Of a DNA stretch of 64,000 bases, positions 35,492 to 44,378 are shown one piece after another (position 1 is the stretch's first letter; every line of letters starts with the position of its first letter). Position numbers and translations under genes: made by a program. This DNA is from Panacagrimonas sp963975245 (GTDB lineage Bacteria; Pseudomonadota; Gammaproteobacteria; Nevskiales; Nevskiaceae): NCBI GenBank assembly GCA_963975245.1, contig CAXBFJ010000001.1, positions 434,001-498,000 of the forward strand, written 5' to 3'. Under the pieces are notes generated by a model. That model searched no databases. It saw only the letters and a list, made by a program, of their open reading frames with translations, and was not told the origin of the DNA.

Positions 35492-35528
35492 TGGCATACC
35501 CGCATCCATTCACAAGAGCGGTATGCCA
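35492..35528. promoter_or_regulatory. Inverted repeat upstream of the monooxygenase
   Basis: TGGCATACC at 35492-35500 and GGTATGCCA at 35520-35528 are perfect inverted copies separated by 19 bases, ending 35 bases before the monooxygenase start. Half-site centres are 28 bases apart. The position fits an operator or a promoter-linked hairpin. The regulator upstream is the obvious candidate to bind, but this is inference. Confidence 0.5.
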
Positions 35529-35615
35529 CGAGACCAATTCTGGGATGAAGGCGAGTGGGTTAGAACCTCCCCATGCGGGTGGGGTGACTGAACGGCTTGT
35601 CAGGACAGTAAAGTT

Positions 35616-38381
35616 CTAACGGTTGAACAACTGAAGGCGGCGCGTCTCGTTGATTGCCTGTGTGCGCGTGCCAACGCCAAGCTTGATGAATACGTTTTTC
35701 AGGTGCCACTTGACCGTATCCGCACTGACATCCAGGGTCCGCGCGATTTCCTTGTTTGCCATGCCCTGATTGAGAAGCCGCAAGACTTCTGTCTCCCGGC
35801 TGGTGAAATCGGTGGCTCGAAGTCGCCAGCCTCCCGTTAGCGGAAGGCCATCTACGGGATGCTTGCTGGCGGTGATCAACTGGTCCGCGCTGGCGGAAAA
35901 CGCGATGGCATCCTGATCCGCCGAAGGCGTGCGTGGCTGGTGTCGCTGGCGATCGCGTATGCGTTCGAGAATGCTGATCAGCCGGGAGCCTTCATCCAGG
36001 AAAGGCCGTACCATTTTTTTTGGAACGGCAGCGTTTACCACATCCAGCAAAGTGCGTTCGGCCTGGGGCTCATTGCCCTGCTGGTCAAAGATCAGGGCGA
36101 GCTGAATCTGCGCCAGATAAGCCAGATGGTTCCATCCCGCATCAGCGGCGGCGCTGGCGCGCGCCGCCATGATGCCCTCTGCTCTGGGAAAGGCCTTGCG
36201 CGCGCACAGCAGGCGCACGCGCGCAAAGTCCAGGAAGATCGTAACCTCTTCGCTGTCATGCGCGGGAATGGTTCCTGTCTGGTAACGCCGGGCATCTGCG
36301 TCAGCCAGAGACTGCTCAGCGCCTCGCAGGTCGCCGAGTTCGAGGCGCACGCGCGCCCGTTCGCAAGCAATGGCAACGCCGAAGCGGTACAGCGAAAGCG
36401 CGCGCGCAATATCTTCGCCCTCTTGCAGTAGATCCAGGGCGGTTTGGTGTTCGCCGCGCTGGACCCACAGGCGGCAACTTGCAAGATAGGTTGCAAGATA
36501 GATGTCCGCGACGCCGCCTTCCTGACCGAGGCTGCGACAGGCTTCCAGCAGGCGCTCGGCCTCATTGAGCTGATTGGCTTCATAGCAGAGTTGGCCCATC
36601 AGGCCGCTGGCTAATCGGATGGCGCAGGACTGTGGGCCAGAACTGATACGAGCAATGTTGATGGCGTCGTCGAAACAGCTGCGCGCCTGCTCGAAACGGC
36701 CGGCCCGGTGCAGGGCAATGCCTTGGAAGCATCGTCCGTAGACCCCACTGAACAGGCCTTGTGCGCTGTCCTGATAATCGCGTGCCCTGAGCAGAATCGG
36801 ACCGACTTTTTCCAGGGCGCCCGAGTGCAGGTGGTGGTAGGCCAGAACGTTGGCCGCAACACCGACCGTCCAGTTTGAATAGACCTCTGGCTCATCAAGA
36901 CAGGGCTGTGCCAGATCTGGTACGCAATCAATTTCGTCGCCGTAGACCGCCGTGCAGGCGGTCAGAACATCGGATTCGCCCAGCAAGCGCTTGCGTATTT
37001 CCGGATTGGACTGTTGGGCAATGCGTTTCACATGCCAAAGTGCAACTTCCGATTCATCAGGTCGGTGCGTGAGTGTGTAGGCCCAGGCAATGGCCAGCTG
37101 CAAACGCGCGTCCTCCAGCAATGCGGTACGCGGCAGGTCGCGCAGCAGGCCAAGCAGAGTGGACATGTGTCCGCGCTCAACCATGAGCATGGCGCCGCGC
37201 TCGACGAGTTCCACCGCACGTGCGGCATCGCCGCTGGCAATGGCATGCTGCACGGCTTCTTCTGTGTGTCCGTGCTCCGAGAACCAGTCGGACGCGCTGC
37301 GATGCAGGCGCGACACCTCATCGGGATACTGCTTCTTCAGTCGCTGCTGCAGATAGCGCGCAAACAGGTGGTGGTAGCGAAACCACTGTCGCTCCTCGTC
37401 GAGTGGAAGCAGGAAGAGTTCCTGTGACTCGAGTTCATCCAGCCGGGCCCGACTGCTGCGCTCTCCGGTGACCGCGACACAGAGGTCGCCACACATGCGA
37501 TCAAGGATCGACGTGCGCACCAGGAATGCGGTCTGTTCGGCGGGCAGATTATCCAGAACGTTCTCAGCAAGATATTCGCCGATGTCGTTTGCCGTGCCAG
37601 ATGTCCAGTGACGCAAATCCACCTGTCGGCCGGAGCCGCGCAAGGACAGGGACGCCAGTTGCAGCGCCGCGGCCCAACCCTCCGTGCTTTGCCACAGCGC
37701 GTTGATGCCATCTTCATCCAACTTGGAGGGCCCAGCGATGTCCAGATATTGACGTGACTCGCTGAGGTCAAAGCGCAGCTTGGAAGCATCAATTTCCACC
37801 AGCTCATTGCGTACCCGCAGATTTGCCAGGGGCAGCCCTGTGCGCGCGCGGCTGGTAATTACGATATGCAGGTTCGGTGGCTGATGGCTTATCAGCCGAT
37901 GCAACGCCGTAATCACGGCGGTGTCGAGGATCAGATGCCAGTCATCGATGAACAGAACGAACTCAGCATCCTGAATCGAAATATCGCTGACCAGGGTATC
38001 CAGAACGAAATCCGATTCTGTCGCAGGACTGGACTCGATCAGGTCCCACAGGCCTGGCCCGATCTCGGGTTCGACCATGCGCAGGGCCTCAACCAAATAG
38101 GTCAGAAATCGATTGCGATTGTTGTCGGCTGCATCAATGGCGAGCCATGCGGCGCCGACGCCGTTGGTCTTGAGCTCATCAAACCACTGTGCAACCAAGG
38201 TTGTCTTGCCGAAGCCCGCGGGTCCGTGAACCAGAGCGAGCTTTCGATCCATGGTGGCGCGCAAGCTCTCGATAAGCTGGGGGCGTTCGATCAGGCGACC
38301 TCGGTTATTCGGCGGCCTGAATTTGGTAGTGACCAGAGGCCTCGGCGCTTCCGCCATTTTTCTCAGTTTCTTGTCAGGCAT
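35616..38381 (-). CDS. MalT-type LuxR-family ATP-dependent transcriptional regulator
   Basis: A 921-residue STAND/LAL regulator. N-terminal P-loop VHGPAGFGKTT with Lys59 and Walker B LFIDDWHLI; a long helical repeat region with TPR-like segments follows. The C-terminal LuxR helix-turn-helix covers roughly 855-921 (TSRETEVLRLLNQGMANKEIA, DTVKWHLKNVFIKLGVGTRTQAI). I prefer the ATG at 38381 to a TTG at 38417. Such proteins (MalT, AlkS, AcoK) are activated by an inducer plus ATP. The adjacent monooxygenase makes it a likely target. Inducer unknown. Confidence 0.93.
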   Translation of the reverse strand: MPDKKLRKMAEAPRPLVTTKFRPPNNRGRLIERPQLIESLRATMDRKLALVHGPAGFGKTTLVAQWFDELKTNGVGAAWLAIDAADNNRNRFLTYLVEALRMVEPEIGPGLWDLIESSPATESDFVLDTLVSDISIQDAEFVLFIDDWHLILDTAVITALHRLISHQPPNLHIVITSRARTGLPLANLRVRNELVEIDASKLRFDLSESRQYLDIAGPSKLDEDGINALWQSTEGWAAALQLASLSLRGSGRQVDLRHWTSGTANDIGEYLAENVLDNLPAEQTAFLVRTSILDRMCGDLCVAVTGERSSRARLDELESQELFLLPLDEERQWFRYHHLFARYLQQRLKKQYPDEVSRLHRSASDWFSEHGHTEEAVQHAIASGDAARAVELVERGAMLMVERGHMSTLLGLLRDLPRTALLEDARLQLAIAWAYTLTHRPDESEVALWHVKRIAQQSNPEIRKRLLGESDVLTACTAVYGDEIDCVPDLAQPCLDEPEVYSNWTVGVAANVLAYHHLHSGALEKVGPILLRARDYQDSAQGLFSGVYGRCFQGIALHRAGRFEQARSCFDDAINIARISSGPQSCAIRLASGLMGQLCYEANQLNEAERLLEACRSLGQEGGVADIYLATYLASCRLWVQRGEHQTALDLLQEGEDIARALSLYRFGVAIACERARVRLELGDLRGAEQSLADADARRYQTGTIPAHDSEEVTIFLDFARVRLLCARKAFPRAEGIMAARASAAADAGWNHLAYLAQIQLALIFDQQGNEPQAERTLLDVVNAAVPKKMVRPFLDEGSRLISILERIRDRQRHQPRTPSADQDAIAFSASADQLITASKHPVDGLPLTGGWRLRATDFTSRETEVLRLLNQGMANKEIARTLDVSADTVKWHLKNVFIKLGVGTRTQAINETRRLQLFNR

Positions 38382-38422
38382 CTCGGTGGCCTTGGAAATC
38401 TGACACAACTCTAGCAAGGCTG

Positions 38423-38439
38423 CCCAAGAAGCTCTTGGG
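38423..38439. promoter_or_regulatory. Dyad upstream of the MalT-type regulator
   Basis: CCCAAGA at 38423-38429 and TCTTGGG at 38433-38439 form a perfect 7-bp inverted repeat, 42 to 58 bases before the regulator start. No T-run follows on either strand, so an operator (perhaps autoregulatory) is likelier than a terminator of the preceding oxygenase gene. Confidence 0.4.
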
Positions 38440-38489
38440 GGGCGAAACCCAATTCATGAATATTCCGTCGTGGTCGAGAGAATTCGACA

Positions 38490-39485
38490 TCACGGGGCTG
38501 ATTGCTTGAAATATTGCTGTCGCCACTGCTCAAACTTCGGGAACACCCGTCGCTCGAGGCGGTCCAGGACCGCGAAGGGCAGGCCGGGGAGTGGGTTGAA
38601 AGGATTAGTTCGGCTCAGCGCCCAGATTTCGACGCGGTGCACCGTTTTGCCGTTGGAAGCACCGCGGCAATGAAAGCCGCGGGTGTCTGCCACGATGAGC
38701 GTATTGGCTTCGCATCTGAGTTCTCGCGGTTGCGGCAGGCCAAGCTGCGCCAACTCCTCATGCTTGATGCGCAATGAGCCCCGTGCGGAATAACGGGAGT
38801 CCAGATCGCGACCGACAATGCTCTGCCTGTATTCCCATTTGAGGCGCGCCAGACTCAATCGGTGAGAACCGGGCACGTAAGAAAACGCACCATTGCTCTC
38901 ATTCGCTTCTGTGAGGAACAGCCAAGCCTTCATTGCCGGCTGGAAGGTATCGGAATGCGGGGTGCGCTGCGGGTCGGCCTCGTCGCTGGGCAGCTGACCG
39001 TTATAGATGACTTGTACCCAGCGAAACGGGACGCGCAGACGGCCCGCAACATAGCCCAGAAGAGACTGATATTGCGGGTTTTGCATGGCCGTATGCAGAT
39101 TCGGATAGCGCGCCAGGCGCTGGTCTGTAATCGGGTATTGGCGGGTCAGTGTGTCGCCCTGAACCGAATCTTGCGGTGCTTCATCCGTCGCGATCTTAAT
39201 GACATCCTGACCCAGATTCAGGAACTGGCTGTGCTCCAGGAAATTCGGCTTGATCAGGAAACCGTCGCGTGCAAAGGCTTTGCGATCTTCCGGCGGCAGT
39301 TTCCACGCCATGAGGGTTCGGCGAATGGCCATGGCGGTGTGTGCCAGAACCACGCGCAGTACATGCAGGCCCAGTCGATTGAGTAGGCGATTGCCGATGA
39401 AGGCATTGTCCTCGAATGACTTCGCTTGCGTAAAAAGCGCCAGCGCGTCGATCGGTAGTCGCAACAGTGACTTCAGCGCGGACAA
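38490..39485 (-). CDS. Phytanoyl-CoA dioxygenase-like Fe(II)/2-oxoglutarate oxygenase
   Basis: 331 residues with a phytanoyl-CoA dioxygenase fold. The iron facial triad is His177 and Asp179 in TPHSDTF and probably His272 in GFHCRG. WLFLTEANESNGAFSYVPGSHRLSL is the typical core and Arg275 could bind 2-oxoglutarate. The first 60 residues are an extension with hydrophobic stretches. It overlaps pqiC by 13 bases, so it is translationally coupled to the Pqi lipid transport operon. A lipid or membrane substrate is plausible but unproven. Confidence 0.88.
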   Translation of the reverse strand: MSALKSLLRLPIDALALFTQAKSFEDNAFIGNRLLNRLGLHVLRVVLAHTAMAIRRTLMAWKLPPEDRKAFARDGFLIKPNFLEHSQFLNLGQDVIKIATDEAPQDSVQGDTLTRQYPITDQRLARYPNLHTAMQNPQYQSLLGYVAGRLRVPFRWVQVIYNGQLPSDEADPQRTPHSDTFQPAMKAWLFLTEANESNGAFSYVPGSHRLSLARLKWEYRQSIVGRDLDSRYSARGSLRIKHEELAQLGLPQPRELRCEANTLIVADTRGFHCRGASNGKTVHRVEIWALSRTNPFNPLPGLPFAVLDRLERRVFPKFEQWRQQYFKQSAP

Positions 39486-40087
39486 GATGCCGTGGCGTTC
39501 TCGTTGCTGACCAGTGCCGCGAGCAGAAGGCTCATCTGTTCGGCGAGATCGGAAATGGCTTGCTGATGGGCTTCTGCCAAAGCGAGGTAGCCGCCTTTGG
39601 CGTCCTGCTCAAGCAGGGAACTGCAGGTGATGGCTTCGGCATCCCGCCCCGGGGGCTCAATGGTCCAGAGCGCCTTCAACTGTGCGCGTCCCGACAGTAC
39701 CGATTCAAAGCGCTGGACTCTCGTGCGAATGCGGTAGGTGTCCAGCCGACTGTTCTTGGGCACTCGGTAGACATCAATGGCGCCGGTTCTGGCGCTGAGC
39801 TCCGAGGACAGGGCGCTACGCATCTCATCGGCGAGCGGGGCGACCCAGAGATGCAGCTCCGCCAGTGCCAGCTCGCCGTCGCTGCGTCGAATTACCAGCT
39901 GCGGCTGATCCACCTGGCTCGGGATGGAGACCGGAAGAACCTCAATTGCATAGCTCGCGCGAGCGGGTTCGCTATCCGGAAGCGGTTTCACCAGGGTGTA
40001 GAAGTGGGTTGGCACAGGGGCACAAGAGGCCAGCAACAACATGCTGACGCCAGTCAGAATGCCAAGGCTCAATGCTTTGCGGATCAT
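39473..40087 (-). CDS. pqiC: PqiC-like outer-membrane lipoprotein of the Pqi system
   Basis: 204 residues with a signal peptide and lipobox ASC (Cys22). The ABC-transporter auxiliary lipoprotein domain is recognisable from HFYTLVKPL, YAIEVLPVSIPSQVDQPQLVIR and LWVAPLADEMRSALSSEL. PqiC forms a ring in the outer membrane at the end of the PqiB needle. It is after pqiB with a 4-base overlap and before the oxygenase with a 13-base overlap. Confidence 0.93.
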   Translation of the reverse strand: MIRKALSLGILTGVSMLLLASCAPVPTHFYTLVKPLPDSEPARASYAIEVLPVSIPSQVDQPQLVIRRSDGELALAELHLWVAPLADEMRSALSSELSARTGAIDVYRVPKNSRLDTYRIRTRVQRFESVLSGRAQLKALWTIEPPGRDAEAITCSSLLEQDAKGGYLALAEAHQQAISDLAEQMSLLLAALVSNENATASCPR

Positions 40088-41748
40088 TCTTCTGCGTCCT
40101 CTGGTAAGAGTTCCTGGGATTCTCGCTTGCCCCGAAGCAGCGAATCAGGATGGCGCTGCAGGTAATCGGACAGATTCCTCAGCGAGCGCGCCGCGCGATC
40201 AACCTGCTCCAGTGCCTGTCCGGCATTGAGTTGCAAGGGTGAATCCGGAGACGCGAGGCCCTTGTTGATATCGCCGATGGTGTCCTTGGTCTGTTCAAGC
40301 GTTTTGCGAACCTCTTCCAGCGTCTTTCGCGCTTCAGGTGCGAGCTCGCCGCGTACCTGCTTGAGGAAAGCATCTGCACCATCCAGTGTCTTGCGCAGAT
40401 TGGTGCCGATTTCCTCGAACGGAACACTGTCGATCTTGGCCACGATATCCGCAATCTGCGTCTGGATCTGATCGAGGCTGCCGACCTGTGTGGGGATTTC
40501 CAGCGGTCGTGCATCCGGGTCAGTTTCGATCTTCTTGGCCCTGGGAAGGAAATCCAGTGCGACATAGAGCTGACCTGTAATCAGGTTACCCGTGCGCAGC
40601 TGCGCGCGCAGACCACGCTGAATCATGTGATGAAACACGGTCTCTGGTGATGGCGGCTCGCTCCCCTCAGGAATACGCAACTGCTCATACGCGCGCCCGA
40701 GCCGTTCCGGGAACAAGTCTGCCGTGACCACAGCGGCAAAACGTTTCTGCTCGCGTTCGTAGTTGATCTCGATGCTCTTGACCTTGCCCAGTTCCAGTCC
40801 GCGGAAATCGATCGGGGCGCCGACAGACAGGCCGCGCATGGACTGGAAAAATTGCATCCGGACCGGGAGTCCGAAGCCATCGGCTGCAGCCAGAGCAGTC
40901 TGCTTGTCTGAGTGGAGACGGAAGACGTCGTCCATCTTGGCCTTGTCGCCCGGGTTTTCTTCGTTCTGCGGCTGAAATGCGATGCCGCCGGCCAGCAGCG
41001 ATACGAGTGATTCGGAATCGACCTTGAGCCCTGATGCACTGACGTCAACGCTCACGCCGCTGGCGTTCCAGAAACGCGTGCGGCTGGTGACGAAGCGGTC
41101 ATAGGGCTCATCAATGAAAGCCTGCAAGGTCAGCGAATTGCCGTCTGGGTTGAGGTCATAGCCCACTACGCGCCCGACCGGAATGCGGCGGTAGTAGATG
41201 GGAGAGCCGATATTGAGCGATCCCAGATCCTCGCTGCTCAACAGGAATCGTGTGCCTTTTTGATCATTGGTCACCGCTGGCGGTATTTCCAGTCCGGTGA
41301 ACTGGTCGCGGTGATTCTCTGATGTGCCGACATCGACGCCGATGTAGGCACCCGACAACAAGGTGCCAAGCCCGGAGATGCCGCCCAGGTCTGCGCGCGG
41401 CCGCACAACCCAGAAACGTGAATCCTCCAGCGCAATCTCTTCTGCATCCTTGCGCAATTCCACTTCCACGATCACATGTTCGCGAGACGGGCTCAGGCGG
41501 ATGGACTGCACTTTTCCAACCACCACGTTCTTGTAGCGAACTTCCGTTTTGCCCGCTTCCAGGCCCTCTGCGGTGAGAAACGTCACCGAAATGCTGGGGC
41601 CAGCTGCATTGATGCTGCGTACCATCAGGATGATGCCGGCAACGGCGGCGACCAGCGGTACCAGCCAGATCAGCGACGGCGCAAAACGGCGTGGCGTACG
41701 AATGTGTGGCGTGGGCAGATCGTCTGCACGAGCGTCCGTTTCATTCAT
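40084..41748 (-). CDS. pqiB: PqiB, MCE-domain lipid transport protein
   Basis: 554 residues. A membrane span (27-46) is followed by three MCE domains (segments such as VTFLTAEGLEAGKTEVRYKNVVVGKVQSI, and LGSLNIGSPIYYRRIPVGRVVGY, and MRGLSVGAPIDFRGLELGKVKSI) and a long C-terminal helix, matching the needle-like PqiB that spans the periplasm and moves lipids between membranes. Overlaps with pqiA and pqiC are 4 bases each. Confidence 0.95.
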   Translation of the reverse strand: MNETDARADDLPTPHIRTPRRFAPSLIWLVPLVAAVAGIILMVRSINAAGPSISVTFLTAEGLEAGKTEVRYKNVVVGKVQSIRLSPSREHVIVEVELRKDAEEIALEDSRFWVVRPRADLGGISGLGTLLSGAYIGVDVGTSENHRDQFTGLEIPPAVTNDQKGTRFLLSSEDLGSLNIGSPIYYRRIPVGRVVGYDLNPDGNSLTLQAFIDEPYDRFVTSRTRFWNASGVSVDVSASGLKVDSESLVSLLAGGIAFQPQNEENPGDKAKMDDVFRLHSDKQTALAAADGFGLPVRMQFFQSMRGLSVGAPIDFRGLELGKVKSIEINYEREQKRFAAVVTADLFPERLGRAYEQLRIPEGSEPPSPETVFHHMIQRGLRAQLRTGNLITGQLYVALDFLPRAKKIETDPDARPLEIPTQVGSLDQIQTQIADIVAKIDSVPFEEIGTNLRKTLDGADAFLKQVRGELAPEARKTLEEVRKTLEQTKDTIGDINKGLASPDSPLQLNAGQALEQVDRAARSLRNLSDYLQRHPDSLLRGKRESQELLPEDAEE

Positions 41749-42398
41749 GATGAAGTTTCGCGTTTGTCATTGGGAGTAGGCCGATCCGGAGCATCCCAGA
41801 TCAGACGCGGATCAAAACTCTTTGCGGCCAGCATGGTCACGACGACCACGGCGCCGAATGCAACGATAGCCGGTCCGGCTTCTACTGTTGCATAACTCTT
41901 GAATTTGACCAGCGCAACCAGCAGGGCCACGACGAAGACATCAAGCATCGACCAGTGACCCACTTTCTCGATGATCTGGAACAGCCGCGCGCGGTCCAGC
42001 GGTCGCCAGTTGGACGAACGTTGCACGCTGATCAGCAGGAAGCCGAGGATGAGAATTTTCAGGACCGGAACGACCACACTGGCGACGAAGACGATCAGGG
42101 CGATATCCCAGGAGCCTTCTTCCCACAGCACGATGACCCCGCTGACGATGGTGTCTTCCCGGGGCGCATCGAGGATCGTGCTGGTCACCATGATCGGCAA
42201 CAGATTGGCAGGAATATAGAGAATGGCTGCGGTGATCAGCAGCGCCCAGGATCGTGCAAGGCTGGCGGGCTTGCGTCGCTTGAGCCCAGCGTCGCACCGG
42301 GGGCAGTGAGCGCCTTCGGGAACCTCAGGTGCGCGGCAGACCAGGCCGCAGTGGTTGCAGCGGATGACGCCTAGCTCGGTCGCGGTCTGATAACTCAT
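41745..42398 (-). CDS. PqiA-like membrane protein, second half gene
   Basis: 217 residues from ATG 42398. The N-terminal zinc ribbon has Cys14, Cys17, Cys32 and Cys35 (CNHC and CPRC), and about four membrane spans follow with the PqiA segment ARLFQIIEKVGHWSMLDVFVV. In E. coli one PqiA protein contains two such halves. Here the halves are separate genes overlapping by 4 bases. PqiA is the inner-membrane partner of PqiB. A longer upstream frame is not needed. Confidence 0.92.
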   Translation of the reverse strand: MSYQTATELGVIRCNHCGLVCRAPEVPEGAHCPRCDAGLKRRKPASLARSWALLITAAILYIPANLLPIMVTSTILDAPREDTIVSGVIVLWEEGSWDIALIVFVASVVVPVLKILILGFLLISVQRSSNWRPLDRARLFQIIEKVGHWSMLDVFVVALLVALVKFKSYATVEAGPAIVAFGAVVVVTMLAAKSFDPRLIWDAPDRPTPNDKRETSS

Positions 42399-43000
42399 AA
42401 CTTGCGTCGCCCGCGGATTTCCCAAAGTTCCTGCATGTCGACGCCATTGAGCAGGGTCATGAGCAAGGTCAGGAACGCAAAGCCCCACAAGCCGGGCGCA
42501 AGGTGAACTTCGGTATCGCCGCTGAGCTTCACCAGCGAAACGAGTACCCCCATCATGAACACCTCGACCATGGACCAAGGGCGTACCGCTTCCAGGGCGC
42601 GCATGGCGCGGCTCAAGCCAGGTACTTCGGTGCGCAAGTGCAGCGGCGCAAAAACGTAAAGACTCAGCAGGATGAGCAATAGGGGAAACAGAAAGACCAG
42701 AGCCGCGGCCAACCCGGCGATGGCGGCCATGCCAGATTGATAACTTGTGGCCACCGCACCCAGCAGCGTGGTCTGGGTTTGCTCGCCGCCCAATTCAACG
42801 ACCACGATCGGAAACGCATTGGCGATGACGAACACGATCAGTGCGGAGAGCGAAAATGCCAGCAGTGCGGTGACATCGGTCGTTCTGTTGGAGTACAGCT
42901 CCCCCCCACAGCGATGGCAATGCGCCCGTGTCCCACGCGGAATCTGCGTGCGCTGATGCACGGTGTCGCAGTGATCGCAGATGGCAAGACTTAGATGCAC
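42395..43000 (-). CDS. PqiA-like membrane protein, first half gene
   Basis: 201 residues with a zinc ribbon (Cys8, Cys11, Cys28, Cys31) and four hydrophobic segments. The family segment ALEAVRPWSMVEVFMMGVLVSLVKL is the counterpart of that in the following gene. Together they make a split PqiA. It is the first gene of the pqi operon; 64 bases separate it from the mgtE stop upstream, so the operon may have its own promoter. Confidence 0.92.
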   Translation of the reverse strand: MHLSLAICDHCDTVHQRTQIPRGTRAHCHRCGGELYSNRTTDVTALLAFSLSALIVFVIANAFPIVVVELGGEQTQTTLLGAVATSYQSGMAAIAGLAAALVFLFPLLLILLSLYVFAPLHLRTEVPGLSRAMRALEAVRPWSMVEVFMMGVLVSLVKLSGDTEVHLAPGLWGFAFLTLLMTLLNGVDMQELWEIRGRRKL

Positions 43001-43064
43001 GCGTCGTCAGACAGTTTCAGTGATGTGGCAATGATGGGCAGTTTATCGCCGCTGCATGCTTCGG

Positions 43065-44378
43065 TCAGAGCAAACCGGACAGCATGGTGGCGATACCCAA
43101 AAAGGCGGAAAAGCCCGCAATATCGGTGACCGTGGTCAGAATAATGGATGACGACTGCGCGGGATCCTGCCCCAGTCGGGTCAGCACCATCGGCACTGCG
43201 GCGCCCGCAAAGCCCGCTGCAATCATCGCCAGGACCATGGAACTGGTAATCACCAGCACCAGGCCGATGGATTGGCTCCACACCCAGACGGCCAGTCCGC
43301 AGGTTGCGGCCACCGCGATGCCATTGAGCAGGCCGACGCCGACTTCCTTCATGGCCACGACCAGCCATTGCCGCGTCGTCACTTCGCGCAGGGCCAGCCC
43401 CCGCATGGTTACCGCCAGTGCCTGCGCCCCGGCATTGCCGGATTGCCCGGCGACAACCGGCAACAGCACCGCCAGCGCCGTGAACTGGGCGATGGTGGAC
43501 TCGAAAACGCCGACCACAGCCGCAGCGAGAAAAGCCGTCAGCAGATTGATCTGCAGCCAGGGCAGGCGCTTCTTCACTGCAAACCATGGCGCGGACAGTG
43601 CGCGTTCCTGCGGGCTGACACCGACCATGGTGCCGATATCGGCAGCCGCTTCCTGCTGCAAGGCCTGAACCAGACGATCCTGCGCAATCAGGCCGATCAT
43701 TCGACCGTCCAGGTCCACCACCGGCAGCTCGCTGAGCTGGTGCTTCTCGGCAATCTCGACCACTTCATCCCGCGGGTCCGTGGCATGCACGGCCGCGACA
43801 ACTCCTCTGGCCAGATCGCGCAAGCGCGTGTCGGGCTGCGCGAGCGCCAGTTGCTGCAGGCGCAGCTGGCCGATCAGGTGACCTTCGTTGTCCAGCAGGA
43901 ACAAGGTATTCAGTGATCGGCGTCGCGAACCGCGAACCCGCTCGAGTGCGGTGGCGGCGGTCATGTCGGGGCGAAAGCTGAGCAGGCGCGTGTCCATCAA
44001 ACGACCTGCGGTTTCTTCCGGGTAGCTCATCAGGGTGCGCAACTGCGGCCCCAGCGAGGGCCCGAGCGTGTTCAGTGTCTGCTCGCGTTGCTCATCTTCC
44101 ATCGCGCCCAGGATGCGAGCTGCTTCGGTTGGCAGCAGCAGGCCCAGAATCTCGCGCGACAGTGACTCGGGCATGGCAGCCAGCAGATCAGCGGCGCGAT
44201 CGGTGCTCAGGCGAGGCAGTACCTTGATCAGGCTCGTAGCGGGTTGATCGCGCAACTGCGCCGCCGCAGTGGCCACGGACATCTCTTCAAGGCTTTGCGC
44301 GGCCGAGACAGGGCTGTCGCTGAGGTAGCGAAGGTTTATTTTCTGCAGGACGGCTGAAAGCTCAGTGCTCATGGCCAT
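43065..44378 (-). CDS. mgtE: Magnesium transporter MgtE
   Basis: 437 residues with the full MgtE layout: N-terminal helical domain (about 1-130), CBS pair (LIGQLRLQQLALAQ..., LSELPVVDLDGRMIGL) and a C-terminal five-span pore region beginning RLPWLQINLLTAFLAAAVVGVFE. VLLPVVAGQSGNAGAQALAVTMRGLAL and VPMVLTRLGQDPAQSS are the pore landmarks. Mg2+ binding to the N and CBS domains normally closes the pore. Start overlaps the preceding MgtE-N/CBS gene by 17 bases. Confidence 0.96.
   Translation of the reverse strand: MAMSTELSAVLQKINLRYLSDSPVSAAQSLEEMSVATAAAQLRDQPATSLIKVLPRLSTDRAADLLAAMPESLSREILGLLLPTEAARILGAMEDEQREQTLNTLGPSLGPQLRTLMSYPEETAGRLMDTRLLSFRPDMTAATALERVRGSRRRSLNTLFLLDNEGHLIGQLRLQQLALAQPDTRLRDLARGVVAAVHATDPRDEVVEIAEKHQLSELPVVDLDGRMIGLIAQDRLVQALQQEAAADIGTMVGVSPQERALSAPWFAVKKRLPWLQINLLTAFLAAAVVGVFESTIAQFTALAVLLPVVAGQSGNAGAQALAVTMRGLALREVTTRQWLVVAMKEVGVGLLNGIAVAATCGLAVWVWSQSIGLVLVITSSMVLAMIAAGFAGAAVPMVLTRLGQDPAQSSSIILTTVTDIAGFSAFLGIATMLSGLL

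Noticed and set aside
39467..40165. 232-codon plus-strand open frame across pqiC
   Set aside because: Antisense to an operon chained by overlaps; no domain.
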